Assembly: GCF_000485595.1 (NCBI RefSeq)
Contig: NW_014577092.1
Span: 318,143-352,659 of the forward strand
Source of the DNA: Priapulus caudatus
Lineage: Eukaryota > Priapulida > Priapulimorpha > Priapulimorphida > Priapulidae
Reading direction: 5' to 3'
Length of the DNA: 34,517 nt
The translations under genes were made by a program, and so were the position numbers. The notes beneath the pieces are model-generated. The model was not told where the DNA came from. It searched no databases and worked only from the letters and a program-made list of their open reading frames with translations. Shown here piece by piece: positions 1 to 10,788 of this stretch; positions within the stretch are counted from its first letter, which is position 1, and the number at the start of each line of letters is the position of its first letter.

Positions 1-28
1 CGTGTGTGTGTGCGTGCGTGCGTGCGTG

Positions 29-83
<55 letters not shown>

Positions 84-110
84 CTTGAATGAGCGTGTGT
101 GTGTGCGTGC

Positions 111-165
<55 letters not shown>

Positions 166-290
166 TGTGTGTGTATGTCTGCGTGTGTTTGTAAGTGTCC
201 TTATGCGTGTTTGTGCGTATTCTTGCGTGCATGCGAGTGCGTGTGTGTGCGCGCGTATGAGCTTGTCCTTTCATCGATACCACGATGACT
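1..290. repeat. TG / TGCG microsatellite
   Basis: Nearly uninterrupted TG and TGCG units, with a pure (TG)n core at about 31-76 and a (GTGC)n run at about 121-168. Open frames here are Cys/Val/Arg repeats forced by the repeat and are not genes. Confidence 0.95.
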
Positions 291-989
291 GTTCGGTAGA
301 GAGCGAGTGGCACAGATAGCAGACGTAAGCCGAAGACTTCGACCCAGCACGGAGAGTAATCACGACGCAGTGACGTAAAACCCGCTACACTTATCAATTC
401 CAGTCGCACCTTAACCGCTTCGCCGTTTTCCGAACCGTCAAAAGCTGCTGGGAATTCTTTCCCAGGTGCATAGTGGGACGCCGTTTTCTAATGTGTAAGC
501 ATCGGTTGGCAGCTACGGTAGCGGCTTGAGTTAACCGCACGAGTGGTCGCGAGAACCGAAAAAATGTCCCGCCAGATTTGCGTCGCGTATATGATCTATA
601 GCTGTGAACGTGAGGCTCGCCGCAGTCACAGATCTCATGACTCGCTGTCACAGCTCGACACGGAAGCTGGAAACATCTCAAATACAGAGACGCCAGCACG
701 GCCACGCTATCTGTCACCTGTAACAAAGTTGAAGCACGCGCACGCACACCCACACACACGCACACACGCACGCACAGCCACGTACACGCGCGTGCGCGCG
801 GGTGAAATATCATTGAAATGGCTGCAGGCGTTACATAACACTAGCAGCATTGGTGAGTACTGCAGTCGGCACCGCTGGACGCACGCACGCTGTAAACACA
901 CCACGCATGCACATCAGAAAGCACGCCTGGGTTATCGCAGCCGGCAGTTATACTTATAGCAGCCAGTGTAGACGCGTACATACATGTAC
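291..989. other. No recognised gene; short CA/CG repeat
   Basis: Unique-looking sequence of balanced composition without a coding signal I can support. A short CACG/CA microsatellite lies at about 735-800. Open frames on both strands are short and overlap each other. Confidence 0.5.
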
Positions 990-1044
990 CTTGCGCTTCG
1001 GCCAGCACTGCCAGCGACAATCCGAGGAGAACGTGCAGCATCAT
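990..1044 (-). CDS. Possible first coding exon with signal peptide
   Basis: On the minus strand two adjacent ATGs (1044 and 1041) open a peptide of 18 residues, MMLHVLLGLSLAVLAEAQ, that has the profile of a secretory signal peptide: short N-terminus, Leu/Val/Ala core, then Ala-x-Ala-like end. It runs directly into CAAG|GTACAT, a possible splice donor at 990/989, so it could be exon 1 of a secreted-protein gene continuing leftward. A further upstream in-frame ATG lies at 1080. No downstream exon could be recognised, and the region is low-complexity, so this is weak. It could equally be a chance hydrophobic frame. Confidence 0.25.
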
Positions 1045-1089
1045 CGTGGCGTCGTCGCGCTCAGTACTGGTCGCCTCCACGGTAAAACC

Positions 1090-1950
1090 ATGACTGAAAA
1101 CTCTCTCCTCTCTCTCTCGCTCGCTCCTTCTCTTCCTCCACGCCGAATCGTCTTCCTCTCCCCGTGTCCGCGCCGCCGTTCGCTAGCGTGCACACAATAG
1201 GCTGTTCTGTTTACCTCCCTCTGCGATGGCACGGCCCACCGGAGCTCCCCCGGGAGTTGGGAATCTAGACTGCTTCGCCGGCTGCGGCAGGCTCCGCGCT
1301 ACGCAGTCAGGCGGCAAATGAAGGAAGGCGGCCAGGCGAGCAGTACACGGTAGCAGCGCCGCGGGAAAGACTACGATCGCGACTGCTCGGAATAGATAGA
1401 TAGATGCGCGCGGGGAGGTTGTGATAGGGCGGCAAGCAAGCGAGCGAGCATGCGATGCATTGCGTTGCCTTGCGGGTTGTGCAGTCGAGGCCGCGCATTG
1501 CCTATGTAGAGAGAGGATGAGGAAGGAAGAAGAGAGGAGAGATGCTGTAGAGAGAGGAGGCTGCGGGTGCAGTGAAAAGATGTTGCTGGAGAGACAAGGT
1601 CGTAGAGAAAATATAATGCGGAGAAAGGATGCAGAAAGAAGACGGTGTCGAGTGAAGAAGCTGTGGAGAGACGAGGCTATGGACAGAGGAAGCAACTGAG
1701 ATGTGTGGGGCTTAATACTTTCTGCTCCCGCAATTGACGCTCTCTTGCCGTCCCCCCCCCCCTCTATCCTTCTTTCTCGCGCGCATGCTTTCTTCTATTT
1801 TTCTATTTCTCTAAATTAATCTCTCTCTCGCTCTCTCTCTCTCTCTCCACCTCTCTTCGTCTTCTATCGTTTTCATCATCCCCACCGCTTTCACTCTAAT
1901 CTTCGCTCTCTTTCACTCGATCACTTTCTAGTGGATCTTTACGCGTTACG
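1090..1950. repeat. CT/GA-rich low-complexity region
   Basis: Alternating pyrimidine-rich (about 1100-1190, 1740-1920) and purine-rich (about 1500-1690) blocks, including (CT)n runs near 1820-1850 and a C10 run near 1752. Long open frames here are compositional. No gene seen. Confidence 0.7.
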
Positions 1951-2438
1951 AGTTATGAAGAGATGCGTTAGTTAAGTACACCTAGCAAGTCGTCATGCAT
2001 TAGTTGTACGACATAATTCCCATTCAAGACGCCATTTCTGCACATTTGCACACAAGGATTACTTACACGTCTGCCCCCGCTTTGTTCGACACAGACGAAC
2101 GGCTAATGAGAGATCTGCGATAAAAGATGGGGAGCATGCGAGAAAGCGAGAGAGCGAGAGGGAAAAGATCGAATGTGATAGCAACTATAAATCTATAGTT
2201 ATAGCGATATCTGCTTGCTGTCGACGACGCTGCTGAAATATGGGTAAAGTAGTCAAGGGGACGCGATAAGGTATATTAAAAAAAACCGCTCCCGCTCGCA
2301 GAATCCGAAATGCCAGATAAGCCATGATCGATGACGCGCTGAAAATAGCCACGTTTTCAATTGGAGAGGCTGTCGCGTCATTGCGGCGACGGACGCATGG
2401 GACAGATTCATGAATGATCGCGTGAAAGCACGGGTGCT

Positions 2439-2471
<33 letters not shown>

Positions 2472-2649
2472 AAGAAAGGTGGAGAAGCCGACGCGGAAGG
2501 ATGCGAAATAATGAAGCCACCAAAAGCTCTTTCCATCGAGCTACTAAAAATCCATCGCTACTCAGGAAATTGGACCTAAACACTGCCCACTAGAGACATG
2601 CACACTACACAACTGCCCCGTCTAAAACATTATTCCTACAGACAATTAA
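1951..2649. other. No recognised gene; CG/GA dinucleotide run
   Basis: Contains a (CG)n run followed at once by (AG)n at about 2439-2478. The rest is unremarkable unique sequence. Confidence 0.5.
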
Positions 2650-2868
2650 CCGGGGCCCGTTGGCAGAAACATAATCAGTCTCATTATTCTTAAGACTAAG
2701 TCTTGTTTTTATATTACTTAATGTGTTTGTAAATCGACTGAATTTTGCTTCGAAAAGTCATGAAAAAATTTGGTAGGATTTTTCATTCTCGTGAAGACAT
2801 TTTTGTCAACGGCAAAGGGTACATGTTAAGAGTAATGTTAAAACTAATTTTGTTTCGGGCAACGGGCC
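2650..2868. mobile_element. MITE, family with CCGGGGCCCGTTG ends (copy 1)
   Basis: The left end reads GGGGCCCGTTGGCAGAAACA, and the right end, read in reverse complement, is GTGGCCCGTTGCCCGAAACA. Both arms continue into AT-rich sequence with a shared TAATGTTAA-type motif. A shorter copy with the same ends and core is at 34080-34158. Non-autonomous; no target duplication could be fixed by eye. Confidence 0.6.
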
Positions 2869-3416
2869 ACATGTTTTGAAACTAACTCTACGAAAATTCT
2901 CGATACTAAAAACCATATTTTCACTGAACAATGATTATCCTTATCCTTACTAAAAAGCCAATCCTTAGTACTACTTTGTGCTACTGCGCCTGCACAAACC
3001 ATATCGCCCTAAACTATAAAAAAAATCCTACTAAAAATCGATTAGGTAAAAGATCACAATAAAAGCGAAAAGTGATCGGAAGAGAACAATTCAGGAAGCG
3101 AAAGATCATCGCTCTCTCGAGCCCTCGAACAGATCTCGCGAGATCTCGCTGCGAGATTTCATTAGGTTTACGCGGTCGGTGCATGTAGCGCTGGATAACG
3201 CTGACTATCTAGTGAATGACAGGGGATAACGGCTTTATAAATTCACGATGTCCGTCGAACCTGTAACGAAGTACGAAGAACACCGCAGAGTTATCGCTCA
3301 GAGGGTAAATTTTTCACGAGAACAAAAAAAGGAAATCGATATATTCATACGCGCACAAAATAGTCGATCATGTAGAATCCGTGCTTTTTGATTGACGGCC
3401 TACTGGCGGTGGTGAT
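2869..3416. other. No recognised gene
   Basis: AT-rich unique sequence. A short self-complementary AGATCTCGCGAGATCTCGCTGCGAGAT-like patch occurs near 3132-3158. Nothing else seen. Confidence 0.4.
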
Positions 3417-3611
3417 GGTACAGGTCTATGATGGTCACTATGTCTCACTAAGCTAATCATAGTCATATAATAATAGCTCTAACCACAACTCTACCCCTAA
3501 TCCTAATAACAACAACCCTAACCCAATCCCAACCCTAGTCCATAGAATAGGATTTACTATCACCAAATAAGATAGTGAATGTGACCTGTGCAATATACAC
3601 TAGCCTGTACC
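3417..3611. mobile_element. Inverted-repeat element with CCCTAA-like core
   Basis: The ends GGTACAGG (3417) and CCTGTACC (3604-3611) are inverted copies, and imperfect complementarity continues inward around GGTCAC. The centre (3490-3540) is a degenerate array of CCCTAA/CCCAAT-type units on the plus strand. This layout resembles the elements at 6558 and 30920. Arms are short and diverged. Confidence 0.4.
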
Positions 3612-4264
3612 GTGCAACGCCTTAACTCATCAGCAACATCAGGTTGCTACGATTCACACCAACGTTAGTCGATACCAAGATGCTATCGCGTGAGTAGTAG
3701 GATAACTTCATGAAATACAACTCACCTGAAACAACCTCTCCATCCTTCTCCCTTCTATCTTACCTCGCATCTACCCCTCATTCCCCTTACTATCCTGCCT
3801 CATTCTATCCCTCTTTCCCTTCCATCTCACTCGGTTCACCATTCCTCTTCCTCTTTCGCTCTCCTTTGCCTCCCCCCCCCCACACACACACACGCACGCA
3901 CGCATGCACACGCACACGCACACACACCAACATAACCACGCTGCGTATTCTCTGCTAAGCAGACGAGATCGCGTGTGCTCGTGATAGGCCAATAAGCGGG
4001 CGCTGCGCGAACTCGGCAGGTTTTTTCGCGTTCGTCTCTATAGCCCGCCGAGCTCCAGCGCGGCAACAAGTTATCCATCACTGTCCAACAGGCGGAAAAT
4101 TGCGCGGGCCGTGACAAGTATTAATGGTGCGTGTAGGCACGCCCACCGCGCTCCCAATAGCTTCCGCTCCACCGCACACGCTCTCAAACGCCCGCTAGGG
4201 GGACACGCTGTCAGTGCGCGTGCGATCTGCAATCGCGTCAGACGCGTTGCATGGATGATACCGG
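3612..4264. repeat. Pyrimidine-rich tract and CA microsatellite
   Basis: 3725-3875 is strongly pyrimidine-biased on the plus strand. It is followed by a C-run and (CA)n/(CACG)n repeat at about 3872-3930. 3950-4264 is GC-richer unique sequence with no gene recognised. Confidence 0.6.
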
Positions 4265-4960
4265 CACGATACGGAGGATAGGAGGGAGGGGACGAAGTAG
4301 GACAGGAGAGGGGATAGAGATGTGGGGGGAGGGAAGGAAAGTGGTGGGGAGCCACGGTAAGGAGGATGGGAAAGGGGGACGAAGTAGGAGAGGAGAGGGA
4401 TTGAGATGTGGGGGAGGGGAATGTGGGAGAATATGACGAAGAAGGGTAAGGGAAGAGAATTGGGGAGGGGTGGAGAGGTAGGAGACGGGGAGGACGAAGA
4501 AGTGGGCAAGGAGAGAGAGGGGAAGGAGGAAGACGAGCAAGAGGAGAAGAAGAAGAAGAAGAAGAAGAAGAAGAAGAAGAAGAAGAAGAAGAAGAAGAAG
4601 AAGAAGAAGAAGAAGGAGAAGAGGAAGAAGAAGAAGATCAAGGATGAAGAGGCGGAGGAGGAGGGGAAGAGGAGGAGGGGAGAAAGGAAGAGGAGAAAGA
4701 GGGAAGGAAGATGGAAGGAGGATTAAGAGAAAGAGGATTACGAAAAGGGGAAGATGTGAAGGATGATGTCAATGATCAACGAGGGGAGGTGAAGAAGAAA
4801 AAAACGAAGAGGACGAAGAAAGGTAGGCAGAGGATGGTGAGGAGTGGAAGAAAGAGAGGAAAGAAAGAATGGATGGTATAGAAATTATAAGTGAAATGAC
4901 AAGGATGAGGGAAGGTAGAATGGGAAGAACAATGAGTAGTAGGGGTAGCAGAATGAGAAG
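4265..4960 (+). repeat. ~700-bp polypurine tract with (GAA)23
   Basis: Almost all bases are A or G on the plus strand for about 700 bp. It includes an uninterrupted GAA run at 4546-4614 (23 units) flanked by GGA/GAG-rich sequence. Lys/Glu (plus) and Phe/Ser (minus) open frames are by-products. Confidence 0.9.
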
Positions 4961-6310
4961 ATGTACAAGTATCAGTGCTCATTTCACCATGCACCATAAT
5001 TAATCCCCCCTCGACCGTGATACCAAGTGCGCTATTTTTATTACACCAAAAAAGAAATATCGACGAAATGTTTCAGGATTCGCATTGTGCAACGAAGTAC
5101 TAAGAGTGCGTCGTCATTTGTTATGCAGAGCATTAGTAATATTAGCGCGTAGGCGGTGATGGCTTCAGACAGGGGCTTGTATTATGGAGTAAAGAATCAG
5201 TGAAGTATGAATCAGGAGAAGGGAACTATAAACATATATATGCAGCGATGGCGGCGGTCGAGACCGGCGTAAAAACTAGTATTTCGACACACTTACAGGA
5301 GACGCAACAGTAGCGAGTGTTTGCCAATATTGCGCCATTTTGTCTCTTGAAAGGCCCTTTTCTTTTTTGGTAGTATAATATCCAGCACTAGAGTGCACGA
5401 ATCTGCATTATATACGCAAGGTACTATGGACGTCTGGAGAGCATAAATAGTAAGATTGGTGTTGTCGAGAAATTATACTATTCTGTCAAGTGACGTGGCC
5501 ATTGGTGACCGGGTCCGCCGTTTTCGTGTGTGAGACGGATTCCGACGGCTTGCTGGAAATTGTGCATCATTTAGCTGGCGAAAGTTCCGAGCACAGTGTG
5601 GACCTCTGGTGGTTATTTGGCATGAGTAACGTGTACATACTGTATATGTGCTAAAACTCTCTGAGTATTTTTAATTATTGTGTGTGACACGCTTATTTAG
5701 GCTTGCCAGAGCCGTATATAGATATCTCTATATATCTCTATATACGGCGCTGAGGCATGCTGCCCACGGACGCCCTCTACTGTTGCAAAACACACATACT
5801 CGCGATTGCTCCTTTATTAACACTGTGAGCGCCATAGAAATTACATAGGTAAAATATAGTGTCTATGTATTATATGGTGAGCTCTCGCCAAGAGGCGTAT
5901 GCTGCATAACACGTCCTGAAAGAAACCCACACGTGGCCTCGGCACGTTCCACTATGACCTGTAACTACATACAACTGTAATTATATTCATAGTAGCAATT
6001 TATTATTTATATTTGTGGTTTGAGCAGAAATACGAGATTCTTCCTATATAAGCAACTCTATGTTCTGCTATTATATCACTCGACTTTGCGCGAGTGAAAT
6101 TTCTTTCAACGCTTAGTACTCAATTGCGCTGAGTAAAAAACGCATGGAGGTTATGAGCAAAACGAGTGGATATATGAAAACACTACATATGTAGGTTGAC
6201 CTTTTGCAGGGTAATCAGCTCAATTCTTCGTTTTGCGAATATTGTTGGGTGACCCCACTCCAAACAGCCGTGCATACTATTTACCAGTGCTTACTCTGTT
6301 GTACTTGAAC
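4961..6310. other. No recognised gene; one ~65-bp palindromic patch
   Basis: AT-rich sequence. At about 5698-5762 there is an imperfect palindrome: GCCGTATATAGA (5711) pairs with TCTATATACGGC (5737-5748), and weaker complementarity continues outward into GCTTGCC / GGCATGC. It may be a small TIR-only transposon remnant; no target duplication was seen. Confidence 0.4.
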
Positions 6311-6318
6311 TGCTAGAA

Positions 6319-6508
6319 CAGGGGGTTCTTAACCTGTGGTCCATGGATCCCTTTGGGGTCCGTGGATGGGCTTCAGGGGGGTCCGTGAACCCCATTGTAT
6401 GCAAAATTTTGTGTTTATGTGCTTATGTGCATTTTTCTGGGGATGGGCCCGTAGCTTTCACCAGATTCTCAAAAGAGTCCATGACTCAAAAAAGGTTAAG
6501 AACCACTG
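6319..6508. mobile_element. hAT-type MITE (190 bp)
   Basis: Terminal inverted repeats start CAGGGGGTTCTTAACCT on the left and, in reverse complement, CAGTGGTTCTTAACCTTTTT on the right. The flanks TGCTAGAA (6311-6318) and CGCTAGAA (6509-6516) form an 8-bp target duplication with one mismatch. CAG ends plus an 8-bp duplication are typical of the hAT superfamily. There is no transposase. Confidence 0.8.
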
Positions 6509-6557
6509 CGCTAGAACATAGAGTGGTTGGTAGGGTACCGATCTGCCTGTCCCGCTG

Positions 6558-7103
6558 GCAAATTTGCGATTCCCAAACCGTATAGCTATGGAAGAAAAAT
6601 TGAGCAACGTGATTGGCTAGAAAATGTTTAGGACACGCCCACTATCGCACGCACACCATCGCGCATTTTGCACAGGGGCTTATTTATTTTATTTCTTATT
6701 ATTTTTGTCTAATTTTGTTTTATTTTAGAATTAGGGTTAGGGTTAGGGTTAGGGTTAGGATTCGGGTTAGGGTTAGGGTTAAGGTTAGGGTTAGGGTTAA
6801 CTGATTTCTATATCTACGAATTTAGTATCTGTTTCAGTGGGTCAGCGCCAGAGCGTTCGAACGCGATGTGGTGGTTTTATTTTCCTCTGCGTTATGTATT
6901 TCTTTGTATTTTATTTGTTTCTGCATTTATTTGTTCTGTAACATTTGTTTATGTTCTGAATTAAATATATTTCTTTATAATATTAGCTTATAATTTAATA
7001 TATTAGCTTGTTGACTAATAATGCGTGTCCTAAAATTTTTCTAGCCAATCACGTTGCTCAATTTTTCTTCCAAAGCTATACGGTTTGGGAATCGCAAATT
7101 CGC
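6558..7103. mobile_element. Mutator-like MITE with TTAGGG core (546 bp)
   Basis: The left arm 6558-6638 and right arm 7023-7103 are 81-bp inverted repeats with about four mismatches, starting GC(A/G)AATTTGCGATTCCC. A perfect 9-bp direct repeat, GTCCCGCTG, flanks the element (6549-6557 and 7104-7112). Long arms plus a 9-bp duplication fit Mutator-like (MULE) elements. The interior has no coding region but holds a telomere-like array at 6731-6799. Confidence 0.8.
6731..6799 (+). repeat. Interstitial TTAGGG array
   Basis: About eleven TTAGGG units, two of them altered, lie inside the Mutator-like MITE. The hexamer is the canonical metazoan telomere repeat. Confidence 0.9.
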
Positions 7104-7112
7104 GTCCCGCTG

Positions 7113-7622
7113 CACCCCTTATCATTAGAGGGGTCGTATCACCATCTATTGGGATGAATACTTTCTCAACTATACTACATACACAAATTATATAAAATAG
7201 TCTTAATTTATAAAAACGGAAAGGCAAATAGGCATTGTTCTGGAAAGAAAGTTGTATTGCTTTTTAAGCTCATTTTTCCACATAAATCCAGTAGAGAAAA
7301 CAAATAGAACAAGTGTAAAACCACTATCATTGGCAACAAGGTACGACCGTTGCTTGCATCCACCCCGAAATGAACATTACACGCACTTGAAACAACAACA
7401 CACACCCCTCCCCCCCCACCCCACATCATACGTAGCAGTGGCAGCCGTGCTGCCTTTGAAACTCTCATGTTCTCCCATCGCCGCCACTGACAACATGAAC
7501 GTGTGCACGCGACTTGTTTACTATACCCAGCGAGGCACTAATTCACGTCTGAAAACTCCTCACATCGCTACACCGCGAATATGCCTCCTCGCTCGCACAG
7601 GGGTCGGTAGCATTAGCCCTAC
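7113..7622. other. No recognised gene
   Basis: Short overlapping open frames on both strands, including a Gly-rich one produced by a C-run near 7408. None has a family match I can name. Confidence 0.4.
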
Positions 7623-7629
7623 ATAGTAT

Positions 7630-7672
7630 CAAGAGTGCATAATAGAGATATGATCTCTATTATCTACTCTTG
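7630..7672. mobile_element. 43-bp palindrome between 7-bp direct repeats
   Basis: The insert begins CAAGAGTGCATAATAGAG and ends with its near-perfect reverse complement (2 mismatches over ~20-bp arms), with a centre of only a few bases. ATAGTAT lies immediately on each side (7623-7629 and 7673-7679); the next base, C, is ambiguous. It has the structure of a transposon reduced to its two inverted repeats. Confidence 0.65.
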
Positions 7673-7679
7673 ATAGTAT

Positions 7680-8260
7680 CCATGGCCCCGCACTACGCCA
7701 TGGAGAGCAACGAATGCGCTAACAGTAGAACTAAGGTAGAAACAAGTGAGTATGTCCATCGCAAACCCCATCGCACCGGCGCGGGGTATGGCTAACTATT
7801 GCTAAGGTATAAGCTCGCCGTCGACTAACGCCGTACCGCTAACTCTCTTCATTATTCTACTGCTGCCCCTCCGTTTTCTTCAGCTCCTCCTCCTTCTCCT
7901 TCACCTCCTCCCCCCTCCTCCTCCTCCTCCTCCTCCTCCAATCGTATCGCATCGTAACACCACATGTACAAAAGGAACAGTTGCATAACAACATCTGATC
8001 CAGCCTGGTACGCACAGTTGCGACTGTTTTCGCTATAATTATGCGGAAAATACCATCGCACAGACTGCGGAGACAAGCATGGTGGGTGGCGGATGAAGGG
8101 AAGGGGGAGGGAGGGAGGAAAGAAGGAAGGAAGAAAAGAAGGAAGGTAGAAGCTACTCGTTACAGAGTCACGTTACTAATACAAACGCGCCGCCTGCACA
8201 CGACACACCTTGTGACGTCACTATATGGCGATGTGTTATGACGTCACTTTCGGGGATCAT
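7680..8260. other. No recognised gene; (TCC)n and GGA tracts
   Basis: A (CTC)n microsatellite lies at about 7880-7940 and a purine-rich GGAA tract at about 8095-8150. Palindromic TGACGTCA-type sites occur near 8213 and 8240 (CRE-like by sequence only). Confidence 0.4.
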
Positions 8261-8279
8261 CATAGAAATAGATATATAC

Positions 8280-8310
<31 letters not shown>

Positions 8311-8317
8311 TTCTATG
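8261..8317. repeat. AT microsatellite inside a short palindrome
   Basis: CATAGAAATA at 8261 is inversely repeated as TATTTCTATG ending at 8317, with a (TA)n run between. The CA...TG ends resemble the two ~43-bp palindromes at 7630 and 11390. The flanking octamers match only about 5/8, so insertion is not shown. A second (TA)n lies at about 8530-8547. Confidence 0.5.
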
Positions 8318-9030
8318 GGAATCTCCTTCGTACTTGTGCGTGGCACATCATCTATAGTGGTACAGGGCTGACCACAGGCTGTAGTGCGCAGTAATGAAAT
8401 ATATTTTAGAATATCATCATACCAAGTTTTTAAAATTAAGTGGAGAACAACTGATGCTGTCAAAAACATGTTTTGTCGAATTTGTTGGCTCGGTAAAATT
8501 TGTTTGATTACTGTTGAATATCGAAAGTTTTATATATATATATATATGTGTCTTATATCGTGTTTTATATCAGAAAAGAAAAGGTTAGTGTTATGCGTGC
8601 ACAAAACGTTTGGCGTTTTATCGTTTAAATGAGAATCTAAAACAAGAGCCGCAGAGCGTCTGGGCTCATCTGAAGTCTGTTGCTACGATTATAAACGTAA
8701 CATTTAAGTCGTGCGTAGTGACACCTTTGTTAGGCGCAGATATGCAGATACGCAGTTGCGTACACATCATTTCAGCAACCTTCTTCTGCATTCTGCATCT
8801 CCCAAATCCCATTGGTTGATACAAATCGCGTGCCTGAAACTCCTGTTTTATGGTGCATTGTGACCCTAACCTTAACCCTATTAACAACAACAACAAAATT
8901 AATTGTTGTAAAAATTATTTGTTGCTATTGAATTGTTGTAAATAAATCATGTAAATATTTGCATTAATTAAATTGGAAAAAAATAGTTAAATGGATAAAG
9001 ATAGAAAAATACAGAAAACAGGTCAATAAT
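8318..9030. other. No recognised gene; short CCCTAA-like patch
   Basis: AT-rich sequence. Three degenerate CCCTAA-type units lie at about 8862-8880, followed by AAC/TTG-rich simple sequence. Confidence 0.4.
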
Positions 9031-9034
9031 AAAA

Positions 9035-9110
9035 AATCAGATGGGATTCAATCTAACGACCTTTGAGCCGTGACGCCTGTACTGTACGCGTTCGGCTATC
9101 CAGGCTTATT
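9035..9110 (-). repeat. tRNA-derived SINE head
   Basis: Reading the minus strand gives TAGCCGAACG (box A-like) followed about 40 nt later by AGATTGAATCCC (box B-like), spaced as in a tRNA promoter. The cloverleaf is not intact, and an AT-rich body follows leftward. It is best read as a tRNA-derived SINE or tRNA pseudogene, not a working tRNA. Confidence 0.55.
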
Positions 9111-9169
9111 GGGTTTCTAGATTATGGATGTGCCATGAATATGACAACACTGTGACGTCATTGAGGCAG

Positions 9170-9720
9170 TTCAGGAATCCATGTTTAACCCTCCTCTTGA
9201 GGGTCAAAAGGTTATCAGACACTTACGCTTCGCACGTCAGTGGAAAGCACATTTCATGGTCCTTTCAATAAATTGATAAAAATGGTAGATCAGCGCTGAA
9301 ACAAAAATGTTTTTCACTCTGTCCATTAGGCCATGTCCTCAGAAAATGTCTGATATCTGACCTTTCCCCGATTGCCCTTTGACCTCCAATTTCGCACTGG
9401 TGATGGGTTTCCTGCCCATCACACTATACACCGAATATTAAGAACATAGGTCGAGCCGTTCAGATTTGTGCCGCAATTCCGTTTTTCCTCCTATACCTTA
9501 AGTTAAGGGTGAAATATTCCCCCTCCGTTTAAACATCTTGACCTTTGACCTTTGACCCCCAAATTTGTCATCCTGAGTCCTTTTCACGATCCCCCGACGT
9601 CCCGAATATCGTGACCGTACGTCGAGCGGTTAAGATTTGTGCCCAACTGTTGACGCACGGACGGACGGACGCACGCACGCACGATCATGCGATTCTACAA
9701 GCTGCATCTGACTACGTCAG
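9170..9720. repeat. Dispersed repeat with internal ~170-bp duplication
   Basis: GAATATTAAGAACATAGGTC... at 9433-9475 is repeated in diverged form at 9604-9650; both contain GTCGAGC(C/G)GTT followed by AGATTTGTGCC. Between them lies a tandem TTTGACC run (about 9538-9558). The end is a GACG/CGCA simple repeat (9657-9684), as often seen in 3' tails of invertebrate retroposons. No coding sequence. Confidence 0.5.
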
Positions 9721-10788
9721 ATGAGCTAAAAAAGAGCACCGAAAAATATTATAGATTTGGAAATTTAGAATTTTGATTAACCAACAAAGACGATGAAAAA
9801 CAATTTCGAACTGTCACCAGCAGTTATCCTCTGAAAGAAATTACATGTCTCGCCATATCACTACGAAATGATTTGATCGAGAAGAAATGTGGACCGGCGT
9901 GCATGTCACCTAAGGGGCTGTTCTCAGAATCATCGTGAATAATTATAACTAATCACCATCTAGGAAGCCATAACTTTAACCCACAAACTGTTGTGCAAAA
10001 GTTATCGCATCTTGGCCTAATGATAGTTAACTACGTTTATACAATTACATTACAATTACAATTACAATAGCATTACAATAGTATTGTAGTATTTGTCACG
10101 TTTTCGACGATTGGCCCCAGGCTGCATGCTTCGTGGTTACTTGCGCACTGTAACTCAGCTACACGCGATGCCCACCCCTCAGTCCCCAGTACTCGCTAGA
10201 CATAAATTCCTGTTCAGCAAATCCTCTTTCGCCCTCCATCGCTCTAAGTAAACACCCGTACGTAGATTTAGTAACGTGAATCTCTGCTACAAACAAGCTC
10301 ACAAGTCGACATTGCACCTCTGTCGGCACCAGAGGGACCACATCTCAATGAGTCTGCCACACGAGCTCACCAGGGGGCGTCACACGCGGCCTGCTGCACC
10401 CACACGCATGGGTACCAGAGACAAAATGACAGACATAAACTTCACGCGTTACGCATTTCTATAGCAGATTCAACTCCATTCGGTATAACCGGACTAACTC
10501 TTTGTATCTAACCCTTCGCCTTACAAAAGAAATTGGTTCCGGTAATTGAGCGAAGGGATACAGACGTAGAGGAATTTGGTCAGATTATCCATTCATGTGA
10601 AAGTAGTATAGTGACTCTACATAAACGTTATCATGCGGAGATGTACTGTAAAGGTGTTTGCACAACTTGAACAGGTGCGCACACCATGTACAAAGTGGGA
10701 CCTTTCGTTTGAAAAACAATATACCCATAACTTAACGGTAGAGGGCGCTAGGTCAAGATTGCTAGGAGTCGCAGCAATGGAGAGATGG
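9721..10788. other. No recognised gene; TTACAA repeats
   Basis: A short run of ATTACA/TTACAA units lies at about 10039-10085. The remaining sequence has only short open frames without recognisable family features. Confidence 0.4.

Noticed and set aside
4-319. Cys/Val/Arg-rich open frames
   Set aside because: Translations of the TG/TGCG microsatellite.
1183-1699. 170-aa minus-strand and 92-aa plus-strand open frames
   Set aside because: Ser/Leu/Arg-rich translations of CT/GA-rich DNA; stop codons are rare there because of composition, and there are no domains.
4195-4726. Long Lys/Glu-rich (plus) and Phe/Ser-rich (minus) open frames
   Set aside because: Produced by the polypurine tract and (GAA)23; no codon structure apart from the repeat.
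9035-9110. Functional tRNA gene
   Set aside because: A and B boxes are present but the acceptor and anticodon stems do not pair; it looks like a SINE head.
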